Positions 11,887 through 31,544 are shown, counted from the first letter of the stretch. The stretch: 64,000 nt of DNA from Allolobophora icterica (GCA_963556255.1 OY744607.1:49816346-49880345), one strand, 5' to 3'. Notes: generated by a model not told the origin, from the letters alone. Translations and numbers: made by a program.

Positions 11887-12360
11887 TTTGTATTGTATTG
11901 TATTTATGCATTTATAAAGCGCCTCTCGCAGTACAACCTAATCAGAGGCGCTCCCAGTGCGCAGAGCTCCGTGAGAAAAGAAAAGTCTTAAGACATCGAG
12001 AAGTAGCAGAAATTCCCCCAGTTAGAATCTGAGAACGAGTCATAGGAGGAAGATCATTCCAGAGGGACGGGCCAGCAGATGCGTAGGCACGGTGTTGAGC
12101 CATAGAAGTCCGGGTCCGAGGGACTAAGAGGTCATGTCGGTCTAAAGAACGGAGAGGACGGCCAGAGGCAACCGTCAGAGGTCGACAGATAACATCACAG
12201 AGGTAACGAGGAGCTTTGCCCTGGAACGCTCGAGAGGTAAGAAAAAGAATTTTAAACTGGATACGCGCGGTGAGCAGAAGCCAATGCAATTGCTCAGACA
12301 TAAAAGTCGAGATATGAGAGTAGCGTGGAAGGCGGGCAATCAGAGCGAGCAGCTGCGTTT
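11887..12360 (-). pseudogene. 5'-truncated L2/CR1-type LINE, RT C-terminus
   Basis: The minus-strand frame 11942-12301 reads LHWLLLTARIQFKILFLT, APRYLCDVI, RTRTSMAQHRAYASAGPSLW and NDLPP, the standard C-terminus of CR1/L2-like non-LTR polymerases. The 3' end at 11887-11935 holds GCGCTTTATAAATGC-like sequence and a (TACAA)n tail. The 5' part is missing. Confidence 0.85.
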
Positions 12361-13954
12361 AAGACCGATTGAAGTGGAGACAGACAAACTCTTGTCGTTA
12401 AAAGTGTTCAAGGCACTGTACAAAGTGTCGCGATGCAAACATATATACATAAAATCGCTGTAGCCTGAGCTGTTAGAAAGTTTTGTACCCGCTCTTCAAA
12501 AGACCACTTAACTGTTTCGTTAAAAGTCAGTGCTGTGATTTCTTGTGAGGCAATTGCTGTCCAAACTGCTGCATTAGTTTAAGCCATATCCGGACGTTAT
12601 GAGTACAGCTTTGAGGTAAATACTGAAGAATGCTCTAGAAAACTAACTTGTAAAACGTCGAGCTGCCATCAAACTGTCGTGGACATGCAGTTAGTTTAAA
12701 TTACGATACATGTTTAAATCAAACGTAACGTAATCGCTTATATATGCTAAATGCCTCTTTCAACGATAGTCCTCAGAGGCTGAAGGACGTTTTGGCTCAA
12801 GCACATACATGAAGACAGCAATTACACACCTGCACTGCTTAATCCAGATGTTGCCCACCTAGACACACCTGTTGGACGTTTGTCCAACCTTGCACACAGC
12901 TTGTTACAGCGGTGCAAATGCATTTGTACTCTGCCACCCATCAAAGCAGAAACCTTTCCGTAATGACAATTTTTGCCAATCTGAAAGATAGACGTCGTAG
13001 AACTGAAGTCATGTGGCACGGTCATGACAAAACGTCGACACAATTAGCAAAAGTAACATTTCAAAAGATCCTGAGTTGATTAACTTCCCTCAATAAAAAT
13101 TTTTACAAAATGAAAGATGAGCTTAATACACGTACATCAGTATTTGTAGCTAAAACAAAATGTCATGATAGCTTAAATCTCCTCGGGAAAGTCTCTGAAA
13201 GCATACAACAGTTAAACAAAACTAAAATCGAATGTACACACCAGAAACTCATACAACATCACCTCTGGAAGCCATAACAAAACCCACATTATTTCTTTTG
13301 ACTGGGTTATATCAGAATTCACATTATAATGCAGCATGCTATAGTCAGTCTCTGGTGTAGCAGTGTATCTGGCACAGGTAATAAACGTTTACAAAAGTGA
13401 ACACAACTTCATAAATGCATGAAATAACAAACAAATCGAGATACCTTGCCGTTACAACGCTTGATGCAAGACACCAGAAATCGTCTCAGAGGACTGATCC
13501 AGATGTTGACCTAGTTATAGCTTCACTTTGATGCACTATCCGTTGATGATGCCTTGTGCATTAAAAACTGGTGCTATAGAAGTTACTAATTAATAATACT
13601 AATAGTAATAATAATGACAATAATGATAAAATAATAATAATAAAAGGCATGCAATGCTGCCAGGTAATATAATGGGTAACTTGTTACAGAGCACAAAGAC
13701 ACTCACTGAGTTGTCAAAGTCTGTCGGCACAAACAATAGTCAGATCAGGTCAAGCGGTTAAACTGTGAGATATTAAGATGCCTAAACTTGATTTTCACCT
13801 AATGGTAATAAAAGTACAGTTCTACTGGCTAAAACAGTGTACAAAATGAACTCTACCAGTGTTCTGCTTACATATAAACTGCTGTTGTAAAGTCTCAGCT
13901 GCCTTAACCTACAAAAACTAGTTCTTGAGATACATTAAAAACAAGTAAGAAAAC
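12361..13954. other. Intergenic, no gene seen
   Basis: AT-rich sequence with short ORFs only. It contains a CTATAGAAGTTACT fragment of a dispersed repeat near 13570 and an AAT-rich tract at 13595-13645. Confidence 0.4.
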
Positions 13955-14455
13955 AATGATCAACTCTTATTGGCTGCATCCCACAAAATTTCAATTTCTA
14001 CCGGCTGCATCTCAAAAACATCTTAACTCTCATTGGCTACATCCCTGCGTGATCTTGATTTCTATTGGCTGCATCTCCAAATTTAAGATATCAACTCTGG
14101 CCGCATCCCAGCAAGATCTTGATTTCTATTGGTCACATTTCCACAACACTTCAACTCTCATTGGCTGCAGCCTGACAGGACAACAGTTCCTACATATTCC
14201 CAACTCACTGGCTGTATTCCAGGAAACTTAATATCCCACTGGCCATATCCCAACAAGCTTACCAATTCTAACTGGGTGATCCACATAAGTACTTGATTCC
14301 TATTGGCCACATCTCCAAAACTCCAAAACACCTCAACTCTCATTGGTTGCACTGGCAATATCCCAACAGGCTTAATACCAACTCTAACTGGTTGAGCCAT
14401 AGAAGTCCTTGATTCCTATTGGCTGCATCTGCACTGACGCTTGGCTCCAACTGGC
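13955..14455. repeat. Degenerate array of ATTGGCTGCATC units downstream of CDK4/6
   Basis: About 15 units of roughly 35-45 bp share (T/C)ATTGG(C/T) followed by TGCATCyC or a variant, with TTGATTTCTATT spacers. Each unit carries an inverted CCAAT pentamer or a near variant. It starts about 470 bp downstream of the CDK4/6 stop on the minus strand and may lie in the 3' UTR or flank. Confidence 0.75.
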
Positions 14456-14922
14456 CATTTTTAAAAGATCATTTAACAACAACAACCTCTCCAGAGAACA
14501 CAGTGAAAGTACTTCCTCTTATAAAATACGAGATATGTGCCCAAAAAACAAGTCCACAATAAATTTGAAATTTTCTACTTCTAAAAATACAAAGAGAGTA
14601 AAAAAAAGTATCTAATCTCAAAAAGGAAAGGCACACTTCAAGGCACAATCAATTACCGCTGCCAGCATTTCCATGGGCATCAGATAGGACCCATATGGGC
14701 TCTATATGGGTCCTATATGGGCTTCACGTCATAGTCGTGCTGGCAGACAACTCCCAATCTCCAACAAGCATCCACCATATTTCTGTGAAAAAAGATTTCA
14801 GCTCGAAAAAAATTCTGAATCTAAAAAAATTTGACCGGCTCACCAATGTAAGGTATCGGTGGAATCTTTTCGTGCTATCCTTTACCTGTCCCAGTATTTC
14901 TTCAGTCCGTATTCACTTGTTT

Positions 14923-21847
<6,925 letters not shown>

Positions 21848-23560
21848 TCACTTGACGGTTTGGCGGGGAATCAGACTGCTGAGGGGCTGCATAAGTAGCA
21901 GCGGCACTGCCGTTGCAAGAATCAAAGACAGTCAAGAATTGCATCAATCTATACAATGAGTGTTGGTGTGCGCGTGTGTGTGTGCGCGCGCGTGTGTGCG
22001 CATAAACATGCAAACATAATTTAGACTATGTTTAAGTAAATAATTCTATACTGAACATAACTTATCAGGTTCAAGGTCATAAGCTCAACGCCAAGGGCCC
22101 AGCCTTTGTGATGTAGGCCTACTTAAAAATGTGCAACATTACATGCCTTGATATGTACATTTTGGAAAGTTTTTAAGCCAATTACAAGTTAAATGAGCAA
22201 CAGATAGTGCTTCTTAAACATCCATTTTGCCATCCAGTTATCAATCTATCCATCCGTCAACCCATCAATGCATTCATCTATATATTCACTCATTCATACA
22301 TCCAATGTATCCATCCATCTATATCCATTCATCCATATACTCATCCGTCCATCCGTCTGTACATCCATCTATCCACCCAATCTGTTATTGACATCTCCGT
22401 GAATATGAATGGATGAATGAATGCACGCTGTTGAATGAATGAATGTTACTTCATACTTCGAATCGAAGACCCATCAAGCGTTTCCGCTTTTCTCTATAAA
22501 TATACGATCATAACTGGGTGACGCTAGTTTATGCGGCGCCACTATAAAGCAGCGCCACATCAACACCATGCGGCGTCAAACGACCGTCACACTAGAGGGC
22601 GACATTCAACAATGGTGTCGTTACCCTTTCCATTGTGCCCTCGACTCGCCGATGCGACTCGGGCAGAGAACCACACTGCCCGACTTTGATTGCAAGCGCA
22701 CATTCGACGCTTAATTAAACGCCGTTGCTTAATTAGCTTGCGTTTTAATTAAATTTACCTTCGATTTTAGCACTCAAAGACTGCCGCTTCCTGAGACGGA
22801 TCACTTCACGTGCTGACCCAGAAAGAAGCCGATTGGCTGGCGATCGCATAGTTTTGAGGTCAAGGGTTACAAGGGTTACGGGGCCACCTGTTGTCTGGAA
22901 AGTTTTTTGTGCATAAAATGGGGTGGACTCATAAATTATGCTAATGATCATTCGCTTATTAACCCAAATGTTTTAACTGAACTAATTAACTGATTGAAGT
23001 TTAGGTTTGGAAGTCTGAGCCCGACAAAAATAAAGCACTTTAGAATTGAGGACATTTAATTTATACGTAAAACGGAAATCACGACAATTTAGCCAATAAT
23101 TATTTAGCGCTATTAAAATTAAACCCCTAAATCGCTCAACAATATTTGGTTATCTCGTAAGCACAGGCGAATCTAGAAGTTCAAAAGGTACAAAGTTTTA
23201 TCGTGATCAAGCTCTTCTGTGGCGATACATTTTTGGCGAACTTTCTAGTCATCGGATTTTTGAGGACTGCAGATTAGACCTAGCGCTAGGCCTACCTCTG
23301 TTTCTCTAAAAATTTCTGATAAATCAGACATTTCTGGTAAGTTCATATATCAGATCACGTATATCCCCGGTTTTTATTTGCTTTTATTTTTATTTTATAG
23401 CCATTGTCATTTGTGACTTTCTATGGGCAACGGCAACCTAGACGACCGTAATCGTAAACTCCAAATTCTAAAGCCTAATCACAGTATAAATAATTAATTA
23501 TTTATACTGTGGCCTAATGTAGGCTAGGCGGCCTAGGCCTATAAATCTTAGAAATCTCTC
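21848..23560. other. CDK4/6 5' flank
   Basis: Upstream of the start codon are (GT)n with GCGC at about 21960-22005 and a GC-richer stretch at 22540-22680 that could hold the promoter or a 5' UTR exon. The boundaries cannot be set by eye. A perfect 32-bp palindrome (CACAGTATAAATAATT and its complement) lies at 23481-23512. Confidence 0.4.
22205..22400. repeat. CATCCATCTATC-type simple repeat
   Basis: Interrupted ATCC/ATCT repeats upstream of CDK4/6, with no coding signal. Confidence 0.75.
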
Positions 23561-23564
23561 AGCG

Positions 23565-24600
23565 CCACACAAAATTAAGCCACGTCAGAGAGACCAGCTT
23601 AGACTCAGGCGCTATATAAAATCAAGTCCGCAATAGCCATGCTGCCTTGTCCGTTTTCCGCGGTGCCAGCTAGGTAGGAGTCCGGGGAGGTCAAGCTGAG
23701 GAGACGTACAGCATTTATGGTGCTACAGTGGTAATCGGTGATGATGGTGGTTGTGTGGTGGTGCAGAATTAGTATCAGGATAGGCCTAGCTTGAAGAGGT
23801 CGGTTTTCAGTCGTGAGTGGAAAGCAGCGGAAAACAGTGCAAGCGGAGGTGAGGTGAAGTCAACAGGCGAGAGAGGAGGATGAGCAAACTGGCGGAGATC
23901 TTTTGGAAGATCATTCCAAAGAGCCGGTGCAGCCAGAGGCGTCTATCCCCCCCAAGTCATCGGAGCAACTTCCCCTCCCTCCCTCCATCTTCCCATTACC
24001 CTTCCTCCCCCACCCCCAAATAATCGCGCATTCACTTACAGATCCCCCTATTTCTTGGATGGAGCATTTGCTCTATACAAGGTTTCTATGGTGTAGACGC
24101 CCCTGGGTGCAGCATAGACTAAGGAGCGGTTGCAGAATTTCAGAGAGGTGGAGATTTCGACTGGAGGCCGAGATAGAGAAAGATAATTTATATGATGATG
24201 ATGAGCGAGTAGACCTGGGCGATTAGATGGTGAATAGCTGGCGAATGTGTACGAGGGTTGAAAGGTTTGAAGGGCGTTGTAGGTAAGAGATACAATTTTG
24301 TACGTAATGGATACGCTGACGTCGCTAAGCCACTTTTAGCCAATGATTGCAGAACAGAGGTTATGTCACTGATGTGGTGGTGTTCGGGAGTTTTGGTGAC
24401 TTTCGCGGGCGAGGGTATTCTGGACTGTTTGCAGGCGTTTTATTAAGAGTCAATGTTATAGAAAAGGGAATCACAGTAATCGAGCTTAGAATGGACAACT
24501 GATGTGGATATATTGTACAGGCGATCTTGCAATCAAGTATTGGGAGCAGTCGAGTAAGGTCACGAATGTATATCTAGGCCCTATATAGCAGGTGCAAGAT
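23565..24600 (-). pseudogene. Decayed L2-like LINE 3' region
   Basis: The minus strand includes SLWNDLPKDLRQF and FSAAFHSRLKTDLFKLGLS (about 23790-23960), typical of an RT C-terminus. Its 3' end (TTGTGTGGCGCTGAGAGATTTC reversed at 23565-23640) and an internal block (AGACTAAGGAGCGGTTGCAG at 24117) are inverted matches to 31545-32665, so the two are copies of one family. Confidence 0.65.
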
Positions 24601-24642
24601 AGGCTAGCTGAGTGATGTGGTAGGCGAAGGTAAGGTTTTTAT

Positions 24643-25476
24643 CAGTCTTGTGCTCGAGACCAAGGGTTTGGTCTCGAGTGCACTCGAGTTCGTTTTTAAA
24701 AGTCTTGGTCTTGGTCTTGAGACCAAAAGTCTTGGTATTGAGGTTCAAAGTCTTGGTCTTGGTTTTGCAAGACCAAGACCAAGACTTTTGACAATGTGAA
24801 TAGTCATCTAACAAAATGCAAAATTTTTAATAATTTATCCAATAATTACTAATACAATTGCTTTAGTATTTACACGGCGTGAATGCGAAGCTTTACTGTT
24901 GTTTTGGACATTTATCTTGATTTTAGGTTATTTACCATGGAATCATTTCAAAACAGATTCACGATTTGTAAATTTGCATCAAGTGCTTGAAAATGCTGCT
25001 CTGTGTGCCAGTGATTTCAGCACCAGGTCCTGTAGAACGTAGGCCTCTTTTTCACATGGCAGAATTTTTATGAGGCCCCACAGGTCACGTCTTGGTAAGA
25101 AAATTCTGAGTGAATTGTTTTTTTAATGCAACAGGCATTTGGAATAACATTTCGCATGAAGGACTTTTGTAGCCTAAATACGAATTCGGAATTCTCTGCA
25201 GTCTGCATTTGGAGTTGTTTTTTTGTGAATAAAATAAAAGACTCATATGTTTTAATTTAAATACCGGTAGCGATCGAGTAGGCCTAGTCCGACTTGACGA
25301 TTTTTTTAATAAGTAATATAAGTCTGCATATGGTTGAGATTTTTTGGGTCTTGGTCTCGGTCTTGAGGTTCAAGGTCTTGGTCTTGAGGTTCAAGGTCTT
25401 GGTCTTGAGGTTCAAGGTCTCGGTCTTGGTCTTGAGGTTCAAGGTCTTGAGGTTTAAGGTCTTGACAACAAGACTG
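24643..25476. mobile_element. hAT element relic, second copy of the 7757 family
   Basis: The termini CAGTCTTGT (24643) and ACAAGACTG (25476) and subterminal CTTGGTCTTGAGGTTCAAG arrays match the first copy. Bases 25020-25150 carry a relic of the hAT C-terminal domain (FSHMAEF...RKF). The flanking octamers differ (GTTTTTAT and GATACAGT), so no TSD remains. Confidence 0.75.
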
Positions 25477-25947
25477 GATACAGTACATATAAGCTAGGCT
25501 TACGAAAAAGTTTTTGTTGTTATCTGTTATTGTAAATTTTTAAAATAATACAGTTCTTCTGAAACTCTGCAACATTTTGTTAGACAGTCATTTTGTCGTC
25601 ACCCCTTCTGAAGGTGTCACCCGTAGCGGCCCGCACCCCCTAGTGACGCCACTGTAAGAGTTCAATAATAATTTTCTTCGTTTTACATATATAAGCTATG
25701 TTGAGGCTACGTTCTTGATGCGTCAAGCTCAAACATTAATTACTTCGACCTGCTGAATAACTCCCATGACCCTGACGCGACCTGCTGAAATTGTATAGCT
25801 GGCGCCGCCACTGGCTAAAATAATTGCATATCCGGTTGCATCCGAACCCACAGATGTCACCCGAATCAATTTTTACGCCCGATATTCAATACGATGTTTG
25901 AATTGTCTACAGTGCATACTTTGTAATTGTAAGATATAATAATAAGG

Positions 25948-26476
25948 TTGTACAAATCACTGGTTAGGCCACAGTTGGAATACTGCATCCAGGTATGGAA
26001 TCCATACCTGAAACAGGACATGGAAAAACTGGAGAAAGTACAAAGAAGAGCTACGAAAATGATTTGGGGCTACAAGGATCTGAGCTATGAAGAAAGGTTG
26101 AAAAGGTGTGGACTAACAACATTGGAGAAAAGGAGGAGCAGAGATCTGATTGAAGCTTATAAGATTATCACTGGAAAGGAAGCACTGCAGTTGGAGAGGT
26201 TCTTTGAATTAGCACCGAACAAGGCAACTCGGGGACACAGGTATAAATTATTTAAGAGGCCGAAGGGAACATTAGGGCAGAAATTCTTTAGTGCAAGAGT
26301 TGTAGACCTGTGGAATGGTTTGGACGATAGTACTGTCTCAGTGGACACTATAACAGCTTTTAAGAAGAAGCTAGGAAAATTGGGCTATTAAGAGTTCGAG
26401 GTAAATTTGCAGTGGTTCTAACACAGACTACACGTCTTCTGAACCACTTAAAACCCTTGTTGTTATGTTATGTTAT
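25948..26476 (+). pseudogene. 5'-truncated CR1/Jockey-like LINE with GTTAT tail
   Basis: The frame 25948-26391 is intact for 147 codons. It reads YKSLVRPQLEYCIQVWNPYL, KVQRRATKMI, LTTLEKRRSRDLIEAYKI and VVDLWNGL, the C-terminus of a non-LTR reverse transcriptase. About 65 bp after the stop the 3' end turns into TGTTATGTTATGTTAT. The catalytic RT and endonuclease domains are absent. Confidence 0.88.
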
Positions 26477-26727
26477 TTCTAGACTGTTCTTTGTAAACGT
26501 AATTAACTGATTACACAAATTTTTTTTATGTATACAAGATGCAATAATTGTTTCCTTTCCACCAGAAGACTGCACACCAAGTAGTCGCACGACGCTAAAG
26601 GACTTTCCAGCTCTGTCTAATATTGGTCCTTAAAAAAAGCCTTTTATTAGGCTGTGTTGTTGATGTGGAAGAACGAACTGTGCTACGAGGTAGGGTTCTT
26701 TGAAACTGCCAGTTCAGAGGATTCTTA

Positions 26728-27174
26728 GGGGCCATCCACATATTACGTACGCACTTAGGGGGGTCGGAAATTCTCGATTTTGCGTACGGGTGCGAACGGG
26801 GGGGAGGGGACAAAATTAATGTGTACGTACGCAAAATAAACTTCTAATTATGACGTCCACATTAGCCTATTTATAACTCTGTATTGTCCTATAGTCGTCC
26901 GATGGCGTTTTATTACATTATATAAAAGCCATGTGCAGTTATTCTGTGATGTGCTATATATATTCTGTGCTGTAATTTGTCTATATTGGCCCTCACTCAT
27001 ACTTCAATCTGGCCTAAAGTGCAGACAGTCCGCTGCCGAGACACTTTCTGCAGCTGGTCTTGGGGGGGGGGGTGGGTGTGCGTCAAGAGTACGTACCCGG
27101 GGGGGGGGGTTGGAAGAAAGTACGCTTGCGAACAGAGGGGTCAATTTTCCAGGATTTAATATATGGATGGCCCC
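26728..27174. mobile_element. Harbinger-like MITE, 447 bp, TTA TSD
   Basis: The termini are GGGGCCATCCACATATTACG and its imperfect complement ending GGATGGCCCC, flanked by TTA at 26725-26727 and 27175-27177. Internal G-runs sit next to TACGTACG motifs at both ends. PIF/Harbinger elements use 3-bp TWA targets and G-rich TIRs, which fits. Confidence 0.75.
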
Positions 27175-27177
27175 TTA

Positions 27178-28078
27178 CAAGATCCAACACATGGAAAAAA
27201 TTCTTTTCCATCTTACTGTTGTAGTAAATGCAATGCATGGGTGACACAGGTGTGGGTGACAGTAATCGATTTTATTTCTACATCCTGGTTCAACGAACAC
27301 TTGAAAACCGAGGTTGGGCTGGGAGCATTTCTGAGTAATTATCTCGGCGCCTCAGAGTAATTATCTTGGAAAGGCACTATATAAATGCTATGAATTAATT
27401 AATGAGCATCAGTCAAATACAAATAATTCGGTAAATTCCATCTGTAATAACTAATTTCTACAGTTTACAAGTCATTTTATACAGACTCTGACAAGCAGTT
27501 AAATGTGCAGTAACAACAACAGCACATGACCATTTATCCACTAAAGTTTTGTATGATTAGAACATACAATATTTGCCAAAACAATCTAGATTCCAAACTG
27601 CTTCATCCAGAAATGAAGACAAGTGTTCTCAAATGTTACACATAAAAATGAGGAGTATAATTAGAAATTTCATCCATTGATATCGTCTAAACTTACATCG
27701 GAAGTTGCAAAAATGACACAAAAATTATAATAATTCATCAGCAATCTAGCTAAATCATCCAGTTTTAGTTGGATGCGAAATGACAAATGTCAATTACTTC
27801 AATTATAGAAATTGATTAGCAACTAACACAGACGTAAAGGAACGCTCCAATAATTCATTTTACATCAAGATGTTCAAGAAATTCATTGCAATTTAACTAA
27901 CATAATCACAAGCCCGAGAACGTTGAAGTAAAGCGCGTGAAAGGGCTATGTTACGGTTAAAGAGAATTGTTGTAATTTAATTAACATAATAACAAGAAGC
28001 CAGAGAATGCTTGGAGTAACGTGCATGAAAAGGTTACAAATTGAGGTCATCCTTAAAGACGCCAGCCGTAGCTTCGTC
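27178..28078. other. PIN1 3' flank
   Basis: AT-rich sequence with no ORF of note. It should contain the PIN1 3' UTR on the minus strand, but its end is not identified. A CACTATATAAATGCTATGAATT repeat fragment lies at 27375. Confidence 0.35.
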
Positions 28079-30797
28079 CTATTTCACTCGCAAGATGATG
28101 TGGACTCCAGAATCGGTCCACACAGGTTCGCTCAGTTCGCCCACTTTAAGACCGAATGCTACCTCCTCGAATGGCTTCTGCATCATTCCACGGCGGAAAC
28201 TGCCCAGGCTGCCACCGTCCTTCGCGGAACTGCAGTCGCTGTACTTCGAAGCAAGTTCCTCAAACGTTGCCTCTTTCGATGTTATCAAGCGACGGTACTC
28301 TGAAGCGATCAAAACACATGCTACTGTTACACATGTTACTGTTACACTAGTTACTGTTACACATGTTACTGTTACACATGTTGCTGTTACACATGTTACT
28401 GAAGCTTTCTTAAAACCCAGTTTAGACTCCTACACGCAAGAGCCTAATTACCCATGTAATATTATTACAAACATTTTTAATGCATGTAAGGTCACACAAA
28501 ACTGCAAATCTGAGGATTCGAACTGTCATGAAATCTCAGACCATAACACACTGCTGCCAGTGTTACAAACATAAACCGTTACGACTAGATTCGTCTTTTT
28601 AAGAACTGTGTTAATTTGTTTATGCAGATGCCTTTTTACAGCAACTTTAGGCCTATCCAGTGGCATTACAGTGAAGCAGACGTTGTATTGCGTATTGTAT
28701 TCTAATGCACTGTATTATAATTTATTATAACACGTATTTATGTTTCAAGACAATTAATATGGCACCTTTTAAGTACCTTACAGAAGCGCCACCTGTTTTA
28801 GCTCGAGTTGTGCTACAGTTAATAAAGAACAATTTCAGTTACATGTGTAACATACAAGCCGTCACTTTAAAAACAATCAATTAATTATTTTAGTATGTTT
28901 TAGGGTACGTAAGTAAGCTTTAACAGTTATCATGCAATTGCCTACTGCCATCCTCAGCAGTAGATGCCTTGCCAATTTTCAGTGGATGTCAAATTTTAAA
29001 TTTTAGATCATGTTCAGATAATGATGGTGCCATTACCAAATGGAACAACACATTAAATGAGATCACAGTCAAGAATACAAAGCAGTCCATGGAAATTCGA
29101 TAGGTCATGAAAACAGGAAACAAGGCTATATCGAAGACGCTAGTTGGAACATACAAGCCGTCACTTTTAAAACAATCAATTAATTATTTTAGTATGTTTT
29201 AGGGTAAGTAAGTAAGCTTTAACAGTTATCATGCAATTGCCTACTGCCATCCTCAGCAGTAGATGCCTTGCCAATTTTCAGTGGATGTCAAATTTTAAAT
29301 TCAACATCCACCACTTAACATACCACGCAACTCTTCCAAAGCTTCATCTTTCGTCTTTGTTATCTTCTCCTGTCTCCATGACGACGGTCTCCTCGACTCC
29401 CGGTGCTTGACGAGAAGATGTGAGGCAGTCACGTTTTCCACAGACATTGTCGATTTTTCTGGTCTTTCCCAGCGACTTTCTTTTGTCTTTGCGTTGAAGA
29501 AGTATGGTTTCCCTTAAGAAATAAATTCAATCACTGCAATTATCATTTAAATTATTTAACCTCTGATTACTGCAATTATTATTATTTAATTTTCATTATT
29601 ATCATTACTATTCCAATTATAATGCGCACAGGTAACACAGAGAAAAGTGAATCCGAGTTATGGTTAGTCAGCCATCACCTGTTAACCAAGTTAGATTCAT
29701 TTACAATGCTGTATGTTAATACTTTATCAAATAACTTCTATAGTGCAACTGTAAAATAATAAAACATTTATATGGTGCCTTTCAAGTACCTCCCGAGCGC
29801 TGCACGCATTGGCTATCTAACTGACCTACACATGCGCAACATTAGGTAAATAGCTAATGTGTATTGAGCTGAATCAATGTTTCAATTTATTAAGTAATAC
29901 TGTAATATGTAATGTATATGTAATACTTAATACGTAATACTAATATGTAGTATATATGTACCGGTAATGCTGTAATATATCTTGCCACAAGCAGTCTATT
30001 TTTTGGCCAATGAACAGAAAATGTACTACATAAATGTCCATATATATATGCATACATACATATATACACGCAAGTTCGGCCAGCACCGTTCTTTGTACAT
30101 AGATGAAAACCAAGGATTCTATATTAGAGGACGGATTACTCATGAAAATAATGTGTTACCCGTTTCACTCTTATCCACAGATGTCGTCCCATAGATTTTG
30201 TTTTTGACACTTAATATGGTGTTTTAAGTCTCCATAGACAATTTTTACTTCGCAAACATAATTTTTCGTCGATTTGCCTTCATAAATTTAATTAACTGAA
30301 TGCATTTTTAAAATCTAAATAAGATGCGACAGCTTCCTGACCCCAATTATCGCTCAAAAATTAGGTACACGACGTTGTACAAGTTTCCAGTCCTTTGTAT
30401 AAAAAAGTCCTTGGATGAACTACATTCTTTTGTTTGGTTTGCGCTAAATTTCTACGCACTACTTACGTACCAACGGGTCTTAATAGTTATTAACAGCATA
30501 AAATATAGCTTGCAACATGCCAAAGCGGATGAAAATTTCCCAAAAATTTTCTAACACCTCTTCCACTCTCGGCCACTCTTTTGTACCGACCCACCACTCC
30601 CGCCAGTAAAAACAGAACCCAGACTGTAACAAGCACGCGCCTTATATACTTCAGATTCACTCGGGACGAAATATGTTTGCTATACTCTCCTGCAGCACTG
30701 TATAAGCTCTAATTTTTACTAGTTTTTTCACGAAATTCGTCTTACCAGTTGAGCGACTAACTCTCTCCTCCCAGCCGTTCGGTAGATCGTTCGCCAT
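28079..30797 (-). CDS. PIN1: Peptidyl-prolyl cis-trans isomerase PIN1, complete three-exon model (153 aa)
   Basis: PIN1 isomerises phospho-Ser/Thr-Pro bonds in mitotic and signalling proteins. Exons are 30746-30797, 29324-29512 and 28079-28299, all phase-consistent with GT-AG junctions. The N-terminal WW domain starts [20 protein letters not shown] and continues SRWERP, with both tryptophans present. The parvulin domain follows: [17 protein letters not shown] (basic phosphate-binding loop with the two Arg), [20 protein letters not shown] (catalytic Cys), GRMQKPFE-like [14 protein letters not shown] and [10 protein letters not shown] (His near the C-terminus). Length is close to the human protein (163 aa as I recall). 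No other gene overlaps it. Confidence 0.95.
28315..28402. repeat. TTACTGTTACACATG tandem repeat in PIN1 intron 2
   Basis: About five units of 15-16 bp end only some 15 bp from the exon 3 acceptor, so the branch-point region of this intron lies inside the array. Confidence 0.8.
28555..28735 (+). repeat. Dispersed repeat, copy 1
   Basis: It shares GTGTTAATTTGTTTATGCAG, TTAGGCCTATCC and a TGTATTGTATT tail with 32915-33090 in the same orientation. No protein is encoded. Confidence 0.65.
28851..29303. repeat. Directly duplicated 150-bp segment in PIN1 intron 2
   Basis: Bases 28851-29002 and 29151-29303 are nearly identical direct copies (from AACATACAAGCCGTCAC to GGATGTCAAATTTTAAAT). They are separated by 148 bp, and the second copy ends about 20 bp from the exon 2 donor. 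Confidence 0.85.
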
Positions 30798-30944
30798 TAA
30801 ATAACTCATCATAAGTACTCAAGTTGGTCGCCGAATGCCATCCGCCAGTCCGTCCTATAAGTAAGTTATTTCGCGCATGGCTCAAATAGGGATCACGATC
30901 GTAAACTCCAAACTTCTAAAGGATCATGATCATGGTCGTAAACT

Positions 30945-31156
30945 CCCGATAGCGCATTGGATAACATCTGGCGTAGAGTGCGAGAGGTACAGAGATCGAG
31001 TCCCATAGGCGGACATGCTTTGTAGGCTGCAATTTGCGCCGTGTATTGCAGGCTGTCTGTCCTGTTAGTAGTTAAGATTTATCGCATAACATGTACTTGT
31101 ACAGCGCAGTGCGTTTGCAGGCGCTTAATTAAAGAATAAATATTATTATTATTATA
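30945..31156 (+). mobile_element. tRNA-derived SINE with ATT tail
   Basis: The head GATAGCGCATTGGATAACA and GAGATCGAGTCCC resemble A and B boxes. The body ends GGCGCTTAATTAAAGAATAAA followed by (TATT)n. It lies just upstream of PIN1. Confidence 0.75.
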
Positions 31157-31544
31157 ACTTCTAAAGCGTCACTTAAAAGTCAAGCGCAAAGCACAGCTTA
31201 TTCACAAACGCTGCGTCAAGTCAGAGGGGTTTTGCAAAAGATAGTCATAAGGAGGTCCGAGACCGGTATCCAGAGGGGAGACATGAGTCAGAGCAGCTGC
31301 TAAGGCGGGTGTCGTCTAGGTGAAGAAGAATTGGAAGGCAGATGATCAGATTACTTCTCGGCAAAGGAAGTGACGGAGGGTATAGAATAGCTAGAACAAA
31401 GATGGTTGCCCCCTTTCGGTCTAGAAAGAACCAACGACGTTTAACGATTCTAACGATAGATATAGAATTCTATGATTCTAACAAGATAAAGTAAATGGGA
31501 AGTGCAGTAGGCCTATAGGCCTATTCTAATTCGCAGGCGTTCTC

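Noticed and set aside
30945..31010. tRNA gene
   Set aside because: The A- and B-box-like sequences have no complete cloverleaf and are followed by a SINE body and ATT tail; the same applies at 15500, 17950, 19880 and 48735.
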